Shown: positions 1 through 12,500 of the stretch, piece by piece
Position numbering within the stretch: the stretch's first letter is position 1
Layout: every line of letters starts with the position of its first letter
NCBI GenBank assembly: GCA_032622095.1
Contig: CP136065.1
Location: 66,519,031-66,583,030, forward strand
DNA from: Siphonodentalium dalli
Lineage: Eukaryota > Mollusca > Scaphopoda > Gadilida > Siphonodentaliidae
Direction of reading: 5' to 3'
Length of the DNA stretch: 64,000 nucleotides
Notes under the pieces: generated by a model
Told to the model about the DNA's origin: nothing
Databases searched by the model: none
The model's input: only the letters and a program-made list of their open reading frames with translations
Made by a program: the position numbers and the translations under genes

Positions 1-391
1 CGTAATCCGTAGCGTTTCCGCAATCGATCAGGTGTTTGTCACCACGTTTAGATACATACATCAACTGGATGGTAATTTGATTGTCATAAAACATCATATA
101 CCTGGGACAAATTAATAACCTATTAACCTTCCGTGATATTAAACCAAATAATCACGGCAAATAGTATTAAATCACGTCTTGCTTTGCGTTCGAAAATGCA
201 AAGTTGGTTACTGGTACTCAAAACAAACGGCAAATTATATACGTATATGAGCACAACACGGTAAGTTTCGGAAGGGGTCCGACTAGTCGACTAGTAGTCG
301 ATTCCCTCTGGCGACTAGTCGATTCCTCAAAACCACTAATCGTTTCAACACTAAAGGACTGATGATTGGATGAAATAAATATGAATCTAAC
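1..391. other. PDS5 intron 7 (partial)
   Basis: No coding match was seen on either strand. The stretch contains a short run of GACTAG/CTAGTCG palindromic repeats at 274-325 and nothing else that I recognise. Confidence 0.6.
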
Positions 392-532
392 CTTTAATTT
401 GAACTCTAGCTGTGGGAGAACAGCGAACAGAACACTGGGAGATATCTGATTTAGCTCATATATCAGATCATAGAGGTGAGTGGAAACATCACTTTCTGAA
501 GTTTTCCCCAGCATCAGTGTGTTGTTGAAAAA
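392..532 (-). CDS. PDS5: PDS5 coding exon 7 (residues 226-272)
   Basis: The exon is 141 bases and in phase 0 at both ends, with acceptor CTTCTTCAG and a weaker donor GTTAGA. It encodes [20 protein letters not shown] and ends PQLEFKLK, an almost perfect match to the PDS5 segment after IEPYI. The next family segment (SNDNEERLQ-like) was not found in 1-391, which I read as intron 7. The gene therefore continues to the left of the window. Confidence 0.95.
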
Positions 533-3500
533 CTGAAGAAGAAAACAGTTTTTAAAAATAGGATATTGAGACATAAGCTTTCTGAAGCAACAATGCAGCC
601 CTGTTAATTAGCAGGAAGTTGCCTGGGCTAATAAATTGCCTAGGCCAGATATTTTACCTCGGCTAAAAAGCCTGGGAACAGTATAGGCCAATATAAAAAT
701 ATGCTTGATTCTCATCCCCTTCCGACCCATATTAGTCAGTCTATTCAATCAAATCAGGCCAATTAAATCACCTTGTATTGAATATAACTGACCATGACCA
801 TTTAAAATATACTTTAGAATGGTCAACGCTAAAGTTGTGTATGGCCACATGCTGGTCAATAAGCACTCCAAAGCACAACCAAATCTAATTATCGCAACAA
901 CTCATTGTAGAAATTATAGATTTCTATGAATGGAAAATTTAAGTATTTTTTACTTCTATAAGGCTCACTAGTCTGATAATAATTAACCCTTCCATGACTG
1001 GAGCTTCCTGAAATATTGCGAAAACCCTGTGCCAATGCATTCTCTTATATATGCAAGTCTCCCAATGGGAGCCTCGCATATATAAGAGAATACATTGGCC
1101 TAACAATATTTACAATGACCGTGTAAGGCAGTGGATTCTTTAATAAATGCGAGGCTCCATATGGGAAACTCACATATATAAGAGAATGCACTGGCACAGG
1201 ATCTGTAATGCTGCACAAACGCAGCTCCCATCATGAAGGGGTTAAGTAACACTCACAATCTGAATATAGGGTTCTATTGAATTGCTGGTTCTTTTCAGGA
1301 GTTCTTTGGCTAAACCATAAGGAATTTTGTGCTTGGACTGAAATATAAATAATTTACAAATTAACAACTAGAGCCTGAGTTGGGCTGTCCTAATGGGACT
1401 AAGGGCAAACAAAACTAGAGATTGGCCTGTCCCAGGTGGGATTAACCCTTTCAGTGCCAAGTCCGATTTTTGTATCAACCCATATTTCCTTGATCATTTT
1501 TCAAATTTATTGATTATAATAATGTGATACATTGATGGAAAGAGCTCTTTCCATCAATGTATCACATTATTATAATCAATATATTTGAAAAAATGATCAA
1601 GGAAATATGGGTTGATACAAAAATCGGACTTGGCACTGAAAGGGTTAAGTTTTCCCCCCATATTAAACGTTTTCTAAGTCGAAAAAGGGGGATAACTCCA
1701 CACAAAAAAGTCGGACAGACTTAATAATCGCAGGTGCACCGGTTCCCATGGTACTAACTATATGTGCCAAGTTAAAAAAAAAATTACCAAAAAATGTAAG
1801 AATAAAAGCTCGGATAAAATTGAGTCCATGGACAGACAGATGGCTAAGCTGATTCCAGTGTACCCCCCTCAAATATGTTTGTTTCAGGTTACATTCCAGA
1901 AAAAACAGAGTGAGAGGCAGTGTTCGCGCTGGCCCAAAAAAGCTTGAATGATTGTCAACAATAGATTTGACACGTCCCTCAATAGCCATCGTGTTGTACA
2001 TACATGTTTAATTTTTGTCAAGCTATGGTATTGATGGGTGAGAATATTACAAAATGCAGAACGACTTAATCACACACACCTTCAAACCGTGGTGAGGTGA
2101 CTGCATTTTGTGCAACTGCAATTAGCTGCATTCACGGTAATTAGATCCGGCCAAAGATGGCAACAGGCCAACACCACTGTCTATGTATGTCAAAGGAGAA
2201 ATGCCTTTAGCCATTTCTATTTATTTTCCGCATTTGGCTAAAATGGCTAACACGGCAACGCCACTGGTGGATTTTTTTTTATTCTCATTATTACAGGAAT
2301 TTGTGATGTCAGATATTCGAGAATTCAGTGACTCAGTATAATGCACCAAATGTGATGAACTTCTATAGGTAGTGTTGAAACGATTATCCGACTAATCAAT
2401 GTTGACGTGATTATTAAATTAGTTGAACCCAAAATCTGCTAGTCCGTTAATCAGGAAAAAGCAATACCTATATGCTATCATGACAGCAGAGCCATTGCAT
2501 GGCCATATTATCACATAAACTGTAAAAGTTAACACATTAACTTGTTATAAGCCTTATTGTCGCTGCCATCAGTCATGTACAGGCAGTGAACTCAGTGACC
2601 TGAACTGAACACAATGTATGCATGTGTGGGCATAGTTTCTTTTATGTTGATCACCAAAAACTTGAAGTGTTGCTGCCGACTGAGCACTATGAACACTGTG
2701 TCTAGTTCGGTGTGACGCAATTGATCAGTGATAACTTCTCACTGTGGCACGTGTAATATTAGAGTAATGATGATAGCTTTGAAATGCTTTGTGAGTATCT
2801 CAGGTGCAAGGAATTGACTACTTTTCAGTGACATATACCAATTTGTTGTTATGTAGGGCAATTTGCATGTATATTTGGATTATGTCTCATGTGTATGGGC
2901 TGGCCATCTACGTTGTGATTTATCTGTGTTTATATTCAAGCCTGAATTTAAATTTTTGCTCACCACCTGACAAATGTCAGGCACTAACACAGGTCTGTCT
3001 GACATTTTTAAAAATGCATCTGACATTTTGTCGAAAACATTTGCTTTTAAATTTGTTAAGAACATTCAACAAGAATTGAAGCCTTCCTAGTAGATTACAG
3101 GCATAGCCGCAGCATAATTTTAATAATAATACTCGTATTCCATAAAATGATTTACTGTCCGTTATACGATTCCAATCACGCGTTTCATTCCACAATGATT
3201 TCCGTTCTGAGTTTTTCGTATTTTGTATTCAGAGAAATATGTTCTATATATAACTGTTGGGGAAATCCGACGAGCATTTTTAAAACTTCCGTTATAGTCA
3301 GGTATAGTTTGACAAATTTAGATAGTTTTGTGTTTATTTTAATAGGAAATTAAAACATTGAATTTGTATATTTCTGACATATAAGGCCAAACAAAAAAAA
3401 GGTTTTGGTTCTCAGGCACCGCCGCATTGAATAAAAAGGGCCGCATTAGGCCTTTTTATTGCAATGCCTGATGTTATGACAAAAAAACTTACGAAAAAAA

Positions 3501-6500
3501 AAATTTGAAAAAAAAAAAAAAAAATTTTTTCGGGGGATACAGATATGTGACTTGCAGGCTTACAACATGAAGTAGATGACTACAATTAAGAAAATGATAA
3601 GCTGACCCTCATGCTCTTCTTACAATTAGTCATTGTGAACTAACTTACACTAATTGTAACAAAAGAACATAATAGTCAATGATGTGCGAAAATATTTATT
3701 TTCCCAGAGAGTGATTACAAACTGGAATAGTTTATCAGATTACATTGTTTCCACTGAATCGGTTCAACAATTCAAGGAGTTATTCGATAACAACTGTTAT
3801 AACGAGCGATATATTTACGACTAAACGTCATGGATAATTTTAAAACAATTAATTCATTTACGTTATTCTATACATGTATGTTATTATGTGAAAGGGGTAA
3901 AAGTCATGGCGACTTACTCCCCAAACATTGATGATGATGATGTAACTTTATACAATTGAAAGGCACAGAACTAAATTCAGGATCACATATTAGAATGGAG
4001 CGGTATAAGTTTTTAGACAACAATAACAGTAGTTAATGTCAGGTGCATTATATAATGTTAGGTAATCCCAGTCATACACTGGTAGTACAATGTCATTTTT
4101 ATATAAGATTAAATGAGTTTATATGCTAATTATGCATAACAGTTCCCTCTACATTTCTGGTTATTACTAGACAGAGGAAGGTATCTTTGTCCATGCTTAC
4201 TATGCGCAGAAAAAAATAAAAAATAAAAATAAAACCCTCCCTCCCTCATTGATTTGAAAAAAAAATTGCCCGAGAACCAAAACTCTTTTTTTTTTTGGCC
4301 TAACCTATAATACGAGTTTGAAGTAAAATTCACACATAAAATGCCGCCGGACATAACAGCAGACGCAAACTGAAAAAAACCATCGGACATTTGGTAATGT
4401 GTATCGGACAATGTCCGTGTCCGGTCGCTTATATTCAGGCCTGTTTATATTGTTGCAACCATGTGGTCTACATCTGGGCATTGTTTTATCAGTGTTATGT
4501 GTCATCTATGTGGTCTGTCAATTTGTGTGTGACATAATACATTTCTCATTATGTCGCAAGTATAAGGTAATTTATTTAATGTGCCTACTACTAATCTCAC
4601 GCATAAGGTCTAGTTTTCGGGTATACTGTTATTAACATAATTAGGATTTACTGTATGTGCGAGTATATCTCATACCATTGTTATGTTTTTCAGCTTGAAG
4701 CAATTCAATAAGTGTGCTAAACAGGACTAGCGGTTGATTGATCCCTCGCAAAACAGTTATCACGTAGAAAAGGTTCAGATAATAAGTTCAACAAATGTTT
4801 GTAGAACTTATTATCTAAACAAATATCTCAATAAATAGGGTTACTTGCGGCTCCTTCTGCACTTTTATTAGTTAGGGTTAGATCAAACTTTATTGACAAT
4901 ACCTTATTTGGTTCTATGATGTTCTTGAGGATGATATCAAGCAGCTCTTGTGACACGTTGTCTGCTTCAGCGATTAAAGGCGTCATCATATCCAACATGA
5001 AGTTCTTCACCTTCTCAGAATGCTTGTCACTAGAACATAACCATACATTTAAAGTGGTAATCAAATAGAAATGGAGAATATTTTTTTTCAACAGCAGCCC
5101 TTATAAATCAGATTGTTTGGCTTCAGCAATCTGCTACGGCAACCATTTGCCAGGCCCAGCACATTGCTGATTGCAATAGCCAATTATGAGGGCTGCAACA
5201 GTGAAGACGTGTTCTGAACATAGAAATGCAAATTATAATTTGTATGTTAGAAATGGACTCTTAGGCCAAAAAAAAAAGAGTTTTGGTTCTCAGGCCCCGC
5301 CGCATTGAATAACGAGAGGCCGATCATGATCGGCAGATGTTTAACCCATACCTTGGCGATACCGATTAGCTATTTTAATAAATCCTTACACCAACCTTTT
5401 CACGAGTGCAAAAGTTTCAATAATTGACACCTTACTATTAAGGTCACAAGTGGAATCAGACTTATTGGGCACCTTGCTCACATAAACAGAATAGGAACAC
5501 GGATGTGGCATTCCATTTCATTAACATATCAAGTCACTTCAACACAGATATGTCTTATAGAGTGATAAAGCTAATTAAGCTCAATCCATAGTCAGAGAGA
5601 AGCACCATAGCAGTTAAAGACAAAATAGTTAGTTATTTGCTTATTACACTGGAATGTGAGACATAACATATGATTTTTTTAATATTGTTATTTGTTTTAT
5701 TATGTTTTGTGTTAGCTGCATATTAAAAATTCTTGGGATCATTTAGATGGGACAAAAGAGTTAATAGTTCCCGATTCAAAAACTAATCAATACCTGACCA
5801 ACTATACAAGTGAGGGATGTATAGACCTGGATATAAAATGATTGATAATGATTGGATATAAAATGATTTTGTGCAGAATTTTCAGATAGCTAGAGGTAGG
5901 ATATGAGATTGGTCAGATTGAAAATATTAGATTCATTACATTGAATAGCATAGTGTATGACTATGGAATGGGGTGGGTTAATTTTCTTCTAAGCTGATCA
6001 TTGGAAAGATATAATGTACCTAACAGCGGAAATATAATTGAAGTTACTGTTAATATATTATCAAAATCATTCAATCGATACCAAAATTTATACAGGTGAA
6101 GAATGCATGTTTCATCATTAACATGGATGCAATTATTTATATAGTGATCAAGTGAAAAATATTTACTTATCACATTGTGTCAACAGGATTGGTGGAGGAT
6201 GTTAATATTTTTGAGCAAATAAACTAAATGACCCTCACTGTGCAGGTTAGGTGTGTGTTATCATAAACTATGCCAAGAACTATAAACATAATCAATGGAA
6301 ATATTTGAGTCATAAAATCGGATAGAATGGGGTTAATCTTACCCAAAATAAATAACTGATAAACACAAAAAGTCTATAAAAAGCATGTCATTGGATTTAG
6401 AAACCCATACAATAAGTCAGTCTCTAATGTCATGAACCTGTTTCAACAGAGGGGTTAAATTAATTTTGTACAGAACACAGAATGGACCAGAGATTCATCA

Positions 6501-9500
6501 ATCATGGTCTTGTCAATTTTTTAGAGATGCTAGCACACTGTGTGTGATAGAGTCTGAGAGTCAGGAGAGAAATTTTATTAGTGTTGAGAGATTTGTTTGA
6601 TCAGGTGTTCTGGTCCATACAGGAGAGAACCATGCACTATCACTGTGATATGTATCTAAAGAGATTTTACTCTGTGAGCCATGGTATTTACCTAATGTCA
6701 AGCTAAACAAAACTCATTTCCAATAAGACACTGGCTGTGTAATAAGATCTCCTCTTCTAAGCTAACAGAGCCTGCAGGCATTAATTAGATTATCAGCTAC
6801 TTGAATTTTAAATGGCCATAACTCTGTTAAAATATACCAGATCAAACTTAAATTTGAACCTGATCTGTATTTCGGGGTGAGGACCATATGTACCAAATTT
6901 GGTGCTGATCAGATGAAAAATATTTAAGTCAACACAGCTTGGATGAATTCTATTTAAAAACAAGAGCAGAAAGGGTTAACTAAACGATACCAAAAACCAT
7001 AAAGATGAAAAACGTGCTAAGAAACACCTAGGTAAGAAATATGAGGCATATCAGAAGAAAACAGTTTGACTTAGATGCATCAGATAGCATTTGTGTGCAG
7101 GGTTAATTATTTTCTAAACCAATCAACCAATCGATACCAAAAACTATACAGGTGAGGGGTGTGTCATTATAAACCTACATATCAAATATGAAAACAATCG
7201 GACAAAAAATACTTTGGTTACAGCATCGGATGCAAAGGGTTAATAATTTCTAAACCGATCAACCGATCGATACCAAAAACTATACAGGTGAGGAGTGTGT
7301 CATCATAAACATGCACATAAAATTTTAACAAGATCCGATAAAAAATATTCAAGTAAATGAATCGGATAGCAAGTGCCTACGGACAGACGGACAGACGGAC
7401 AGACGGACGGACGAACGACGGATGGTTGATCCGGACGTCGGCATTATGTGTACCATACATGGTATGGGTACACATAAAAAGGGCTGCATTAGGCCTTTTT
7501 ATTGCAACGCCTGATGTTATTATTTTTTTGTGTGGATTTTATCAACATGTCCATAGCAGATATGTGTTGAATATTAGTATGCATTGAACTCTAACATGTA
7601 ATGTGTTAAAAAGTGACCTGCAGGCTTACGACATGAAGTAGATGACTACAATTAAGAAAATGATTAGCTGATCCTCATGCTCTTCTTACAATTAGTCATT
7701 GTGAACAACTTACACTAATTGTAACTTTATACAATTGAAAGGCACAGGACTAAATTCAGGATCACATATTAGAATGGGGAGGTATCAGTTTTTAGACAAC
7801 AATAACAGTAGTTAATGTCAGGGGCATTATATATTGTTAGGTAAGGCCAGACTTTTTTAATTAAATGGTTTACGGATTTTTTTGGACCTTGTTTGGGTAG
7901 GGTCGGGAGGGAAAAAAATAAAAATAAAATTGATTGAGTCAATTTTATTTGTTTTGGACGTTCGTTAAAGGGGTACTGTACCCCAATTTCAATAAATTCC
8001 CGGTGACAATAATGATCTAATATCAATATTATATTTTAAAATAACTAATTTGAGTCGACGATGTCTACTGAAAACGTTCCGGTTAACAGGCTATCACAAA
8101 AGTAAAATTGAATTATTTAATATAAATTCATTTATGGCTGGAGTCATAAAATGGAGAATTATGCCAGTACGAGTTACCGTTCTTGAAATAGTATCTGTTG
8201 CGTGTCTTTTATCGACGGCCGTTCGCGAACATTATTGAGTTGCACACATAACATGTTACCTGCAAAAGAAAGGCCCGCTATAACCGATTCGGAAAAAGGA
8301 GAAAGAAACAAGAGTCACGAAGCGTCAAATATTTTTATACGGAGTGAGATTGTTCGATGGAAGAGATTGGATTCATCAATTGAAGCTGTGAACAATGAAC
8401 TTCCGGTTCTTCCTGCGACCGAGTCTTCTCCGGTGAAGGTAAAAAAACATGGCGCGTAGTTTGAAATCGTAATATTTTTGTTTCCAAGATCAATATTTTC
8501 TTCGCTAAATTAGGTTTATACGAAACTCATATAACACGAACACAATCTAACTTGAAAGTTATATCAATGGGAGTAAATAAAAAAAATTGTCTATCCCTGT
8601 GTACAGTACCCCTTTAAGGTGACACTGGTAGAACAGTTTTCTTGAATGTATCTGCTAAATATTACTGCATTAATATCAGCATATCCATATATTAATAGTA
8701 TTATTAAAGGTTCATAATTATAGATGGTTCCAGTATGTACTTTTATTAAATAGGTAAAGATATGGAAAATCCATTCAATAGTATACATGAATGGGTTTCG
8801 ATATCATACTTTTATATATACTGATATTATAATTTATAAACTTGATACCTGATGACGAGTACTAGTAGACACTTGGTGCCCATTTAATTAAGTTATTTGT
8901 AGTGCAGATGTTCATATAATAAGTCCAACAAACAGCCAAATACTATTAAAGGCTGTTTGTTGGACTTTTTATCTACATCCAAACAAATGACTTTGAATAA
9001 TTGGATATTTAAAAGGCAAATTTTCTGGAGTCGGTCAGTCATTAATATGTGCAGATCTACCCGACCACATCTGACCGAAAATGAGCTTTTCTGACAAAAT
9101 GCAGTGATATAACAATAATAATGACAAGTAGTGTAAACATTTTTATTGATCGACATCAAGACATCGGTGATCGTTCTGGTAACCGGGCTTGGACCGTTTA
9201 TCGCTTCCGTGACTGTTCATACTGGTTCTTTTTCACGCAACACAACGTACTTGAGCTCGAAAGTTTGAAGTTGTTGCGTCGGAAAGTCCACGGCCAATAA
9301 CATTCCAGAAGAATCTTTGACATTTGACTTGTCAGGATCATGAGTAAATCCCAGTATACTACTAGTATCTTCCTTCACCGTTCCTTCTATAAAGTTACGT
9401 TTAATAGTCTCCCCCGATTGTCTCCGAACTTGCCTGCACAGTTGATTAACGATCCGTCTCCGCATTTAAGCAGAATTGCGAACCACATCGTAGCAGACGC

Positions 9501-12500
9501 CATTTTACACCGTGCATATTTGTAAACACGTGCTTTGTTCCCGATTGAAGCGCCACCACACGGGTAGTTTAAATACGTCGACCGGGAAATCCATAAAATC
9601 TATAGTCTGTATCAGATATATAGAGTAGATAATTCGAGTTGGCAATGCTTCCGGTCGTTGAACGAAATTACGGTCGCCGGGGAGAATAATAAAAAAAAAA
9701 TCAGTTAACTGTCGGGGCTGCATAAACAGGGTCGGCGATTCCGTAAACCATTTAATAAAAAAAGGGTGGCCTAAATAAGGTAATCCCAGTCATACACTGG
9801 TAGTACAATGTCATTTTTATATAAGACTAAATGAGTTTACATGCATAACAGTTCCCTCTACCTTTCTGGTTATTACTAGACAGAGGAAGGTATATTTGTC
9901 CATGCTTACTATGCGCAGAAAAAAAATAAAAAATAAAAATAAAACCCTCTCTCCCTCATTGATTTGGAAAAAAAAATTGCCCCGAGAACCAAAACACTTT
10001 TTTTTTTTGGCCTTACATATATACTCCTTATCTGTAAGCTTTTCTTGTGCACCGTTATGAAAAATGTAGACAGTTTATACAGTTCATTTTAAAGGGAATT
10101 CGTATTCTGAACGTCGCCTGAATGTTTTAGTCAGTCGTGTTAAAACATTTATATATCAAGAAACATGCAAATTATTTATTCTGGAATGTTAGAAATTGAT
10201 TGCTGCATACTATTAAAGATACATAATCCGAATTAATGCTCCTCAATTAATATATCTTTGGCTTCGGGGATAAAAAATATTTGATTTGAGGAACCCACCC
10301 ATCACAGCTCAGAGTTATCAGATATTGATTTTTGAAATCTTTTAGTTTTCACCACCTATAATATTTGGCGGCCTAGCAAATATTTGACGTGCCGACCGAC
10401 ATACTCTTGGTACTAAATTGCATTGAACAAAATGTTGAAATATATTTTTAGACTCAAGTTGACAGTGGTTTGCATTATTTTTTGGTAATTAATTGATTCT
10501 GATAACTAAAGCGACTTTTGAAGAAATGTTGTTGGTGGAATCTGATAATACGGGGACAATCGAATTGGATTGTGTACCTTTAAACGAGTCTGGATATAGC
10601 ATGTCAAACATTAGCAGAATAAGAGGTCCTCAGAGGGTGAATTCAGTACAGTGGGCTAGCATGACCAAATTCACCCTCTGGGGACCTCATTCTGCTTAGG
10701 ACTCAACAGCTGCAGTGGGATACCTAGGATCAGATTGAAGTTCACCAGTTCAATTTGTGGATGTTCACTCATCAGTCACCTTGATTGTGCATTTTATCTT
10801 CTGCAAATTAGGGGACATATAAACTGAACAGAAGGGAAAAAGTAACTAAAATCAATGTTAATTTGAGACTATAGATACTTCCCAGAAGATGAGGATTAAG
10901 CAGACTGAGGTCCCCAGACGGTGAATTTGGTGATGCTAGCCCACTGTGCAGGATAGCTTCACTAAATTCTACATCTGGGGAATTCATTCTGCAAATGTCA
11001 GACACACAAATTTTCTTATGATGTAATGATATATATATATATATTAAACTAGATATGAAGGTCGGACTTTTAACCTTCCATGGCTGCACCTTCCTGAAAT
11101 TAAGTTTAATAATGGCACTTAAAACTCACTTGACAATTTCGAAGAACAACTTGAACATTCCACAAAATATATCCTGATTGTCTTCCATATCAATACATAT
11201 ATTGAACGATTTCACCCAAGCCAGATTCTGAAGAAAAAAAAATATACAAACAATTGGAGCTTCCTTTGGGTGGTAGCATGAGACTATTAAGTCCAAGTCT
11301 GCTCATACATGAACCAGTTAAGATATTGGGATAGTGAGATGCTGTTTTACGTACAAGAACATTCCGATAGAATTTCTATGATAGAATTTTTATGCCCAGG
11401 CCTGGTGGCAGGAATTGTAGTCTATTTTACTCGACTTTCCCTAACAAATCAATACCTGATGCTATAAATATCGGAAACAGTGACATCTTATGGTCATAAT
11501 GGTGTATAATAATCAAACTTTCATGTTAAATTATGCATAGAATATTCCAGTTTATTAGGACTAACATCGATTTGTTTATCTTTAAACTGAAAGCCAAAGT
11601 GTTCCGTTTAAATACCAACGATCGAGTACACCCATAAACAAACGAATGAACCCCTTAATAAACATTATTTAGGACATCGTGTGCTGTTAATATATTTCAA
11701 CGTCCCATCACTATTATGTGTTTATTTTTATTGTAAGTGGTCCTATATTACTTATTAGTAAAACATTTCTTACACGGAACGTCTCACGAAAGCGAACAGA
11801 TGGACACTACAGTTATCAATCGGAAACCAAAAATGAACAGACCAATAACATAAAAATCAAAACTAATTTTGCAATTCCTTGTCAGACAACAAACCAATAC
11901 GAGTTATGGCGTCTGTAAAATGCTCAATAAGGCCAAGCAAAGTCAAATTCAAAGTCATTTATCAGGCCAAAAAAGTCTGAAAAGCATGCGAGCCAGTGTT
12001 TTCCATTTTTTTTAATTTCTGGGGCACGCACCAACGAACTATTCCATATGTCCATTAAAGTTAGTTGATAGATTCCATTCGGAAAAAAATCACCTGATAA
12101 AGAATTAAGGACACATTTTTTACAGAGTTTGAAGACGCAATTGATCGGTCGAGTATGAATCGGAAATTATTATGTTCGATCTCAGTTCAGATTAAGTTTG
12201 TATAAAAGTGTACCGCAATTATGTTTGCACCGATTATAATCTATTCTGACATATAAAAATACGAATAAAAAGGTTGCACATGCGGGGTTTCGGAACCAAT
12301 TGCACGGGCCTGAGAAACAGGAAATTGACTTTCTGTGGTCTAGCCAGTACTATAAAATCCTTTTAATTCGTGGGGGTTTGACCTAACCACAAATAAACAT
12401 CCAATGAAATAATTGACTCAAGAGTTTGGAAAGTAAATCTCCATATTCGAGATGGAAACGAAGATTGGGCATACACTCTGTTTTTGGCATGTCGTAAAAT

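Larger units (their letters stand above)
5264..10012 (+). mobile_element. Harbinger-like family A copy 2, split by nested insertions
   Basis: The left end (GGCCAAAAAAAAAAGAG then TTTTGGTTCTCAGG) is at 5264 and the right end (CCGAGAACCAAAACAC, T run, GGCC) is at 10012. TTA flanks both ends (5261-5263 and 10013-10015). Aligning it with copy 1 shows its own sequence at 5264-5309, 7480-7844 and 9778-10012. The remainder is inserted: a tandem-repeat element at about 5310-7479 and a second GGCC element at 7845-9777. The copy lacks the LINE present in copy 1, so it provides that empty site. Confidence 0.8.

Noticed and set aside
1-391. Eighth PDS5 exon
   Set aside because: I looked for the segment that follows LEFKLK in PDS5 on the minus strand and found no match.
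8202-8459. 85-codon ORF with a donor-like end, as if a first exon
   Set aside because: It lies wholly inside TTAA element K, and the second copy breaks the frame with a stop and a 13-bp deletion.
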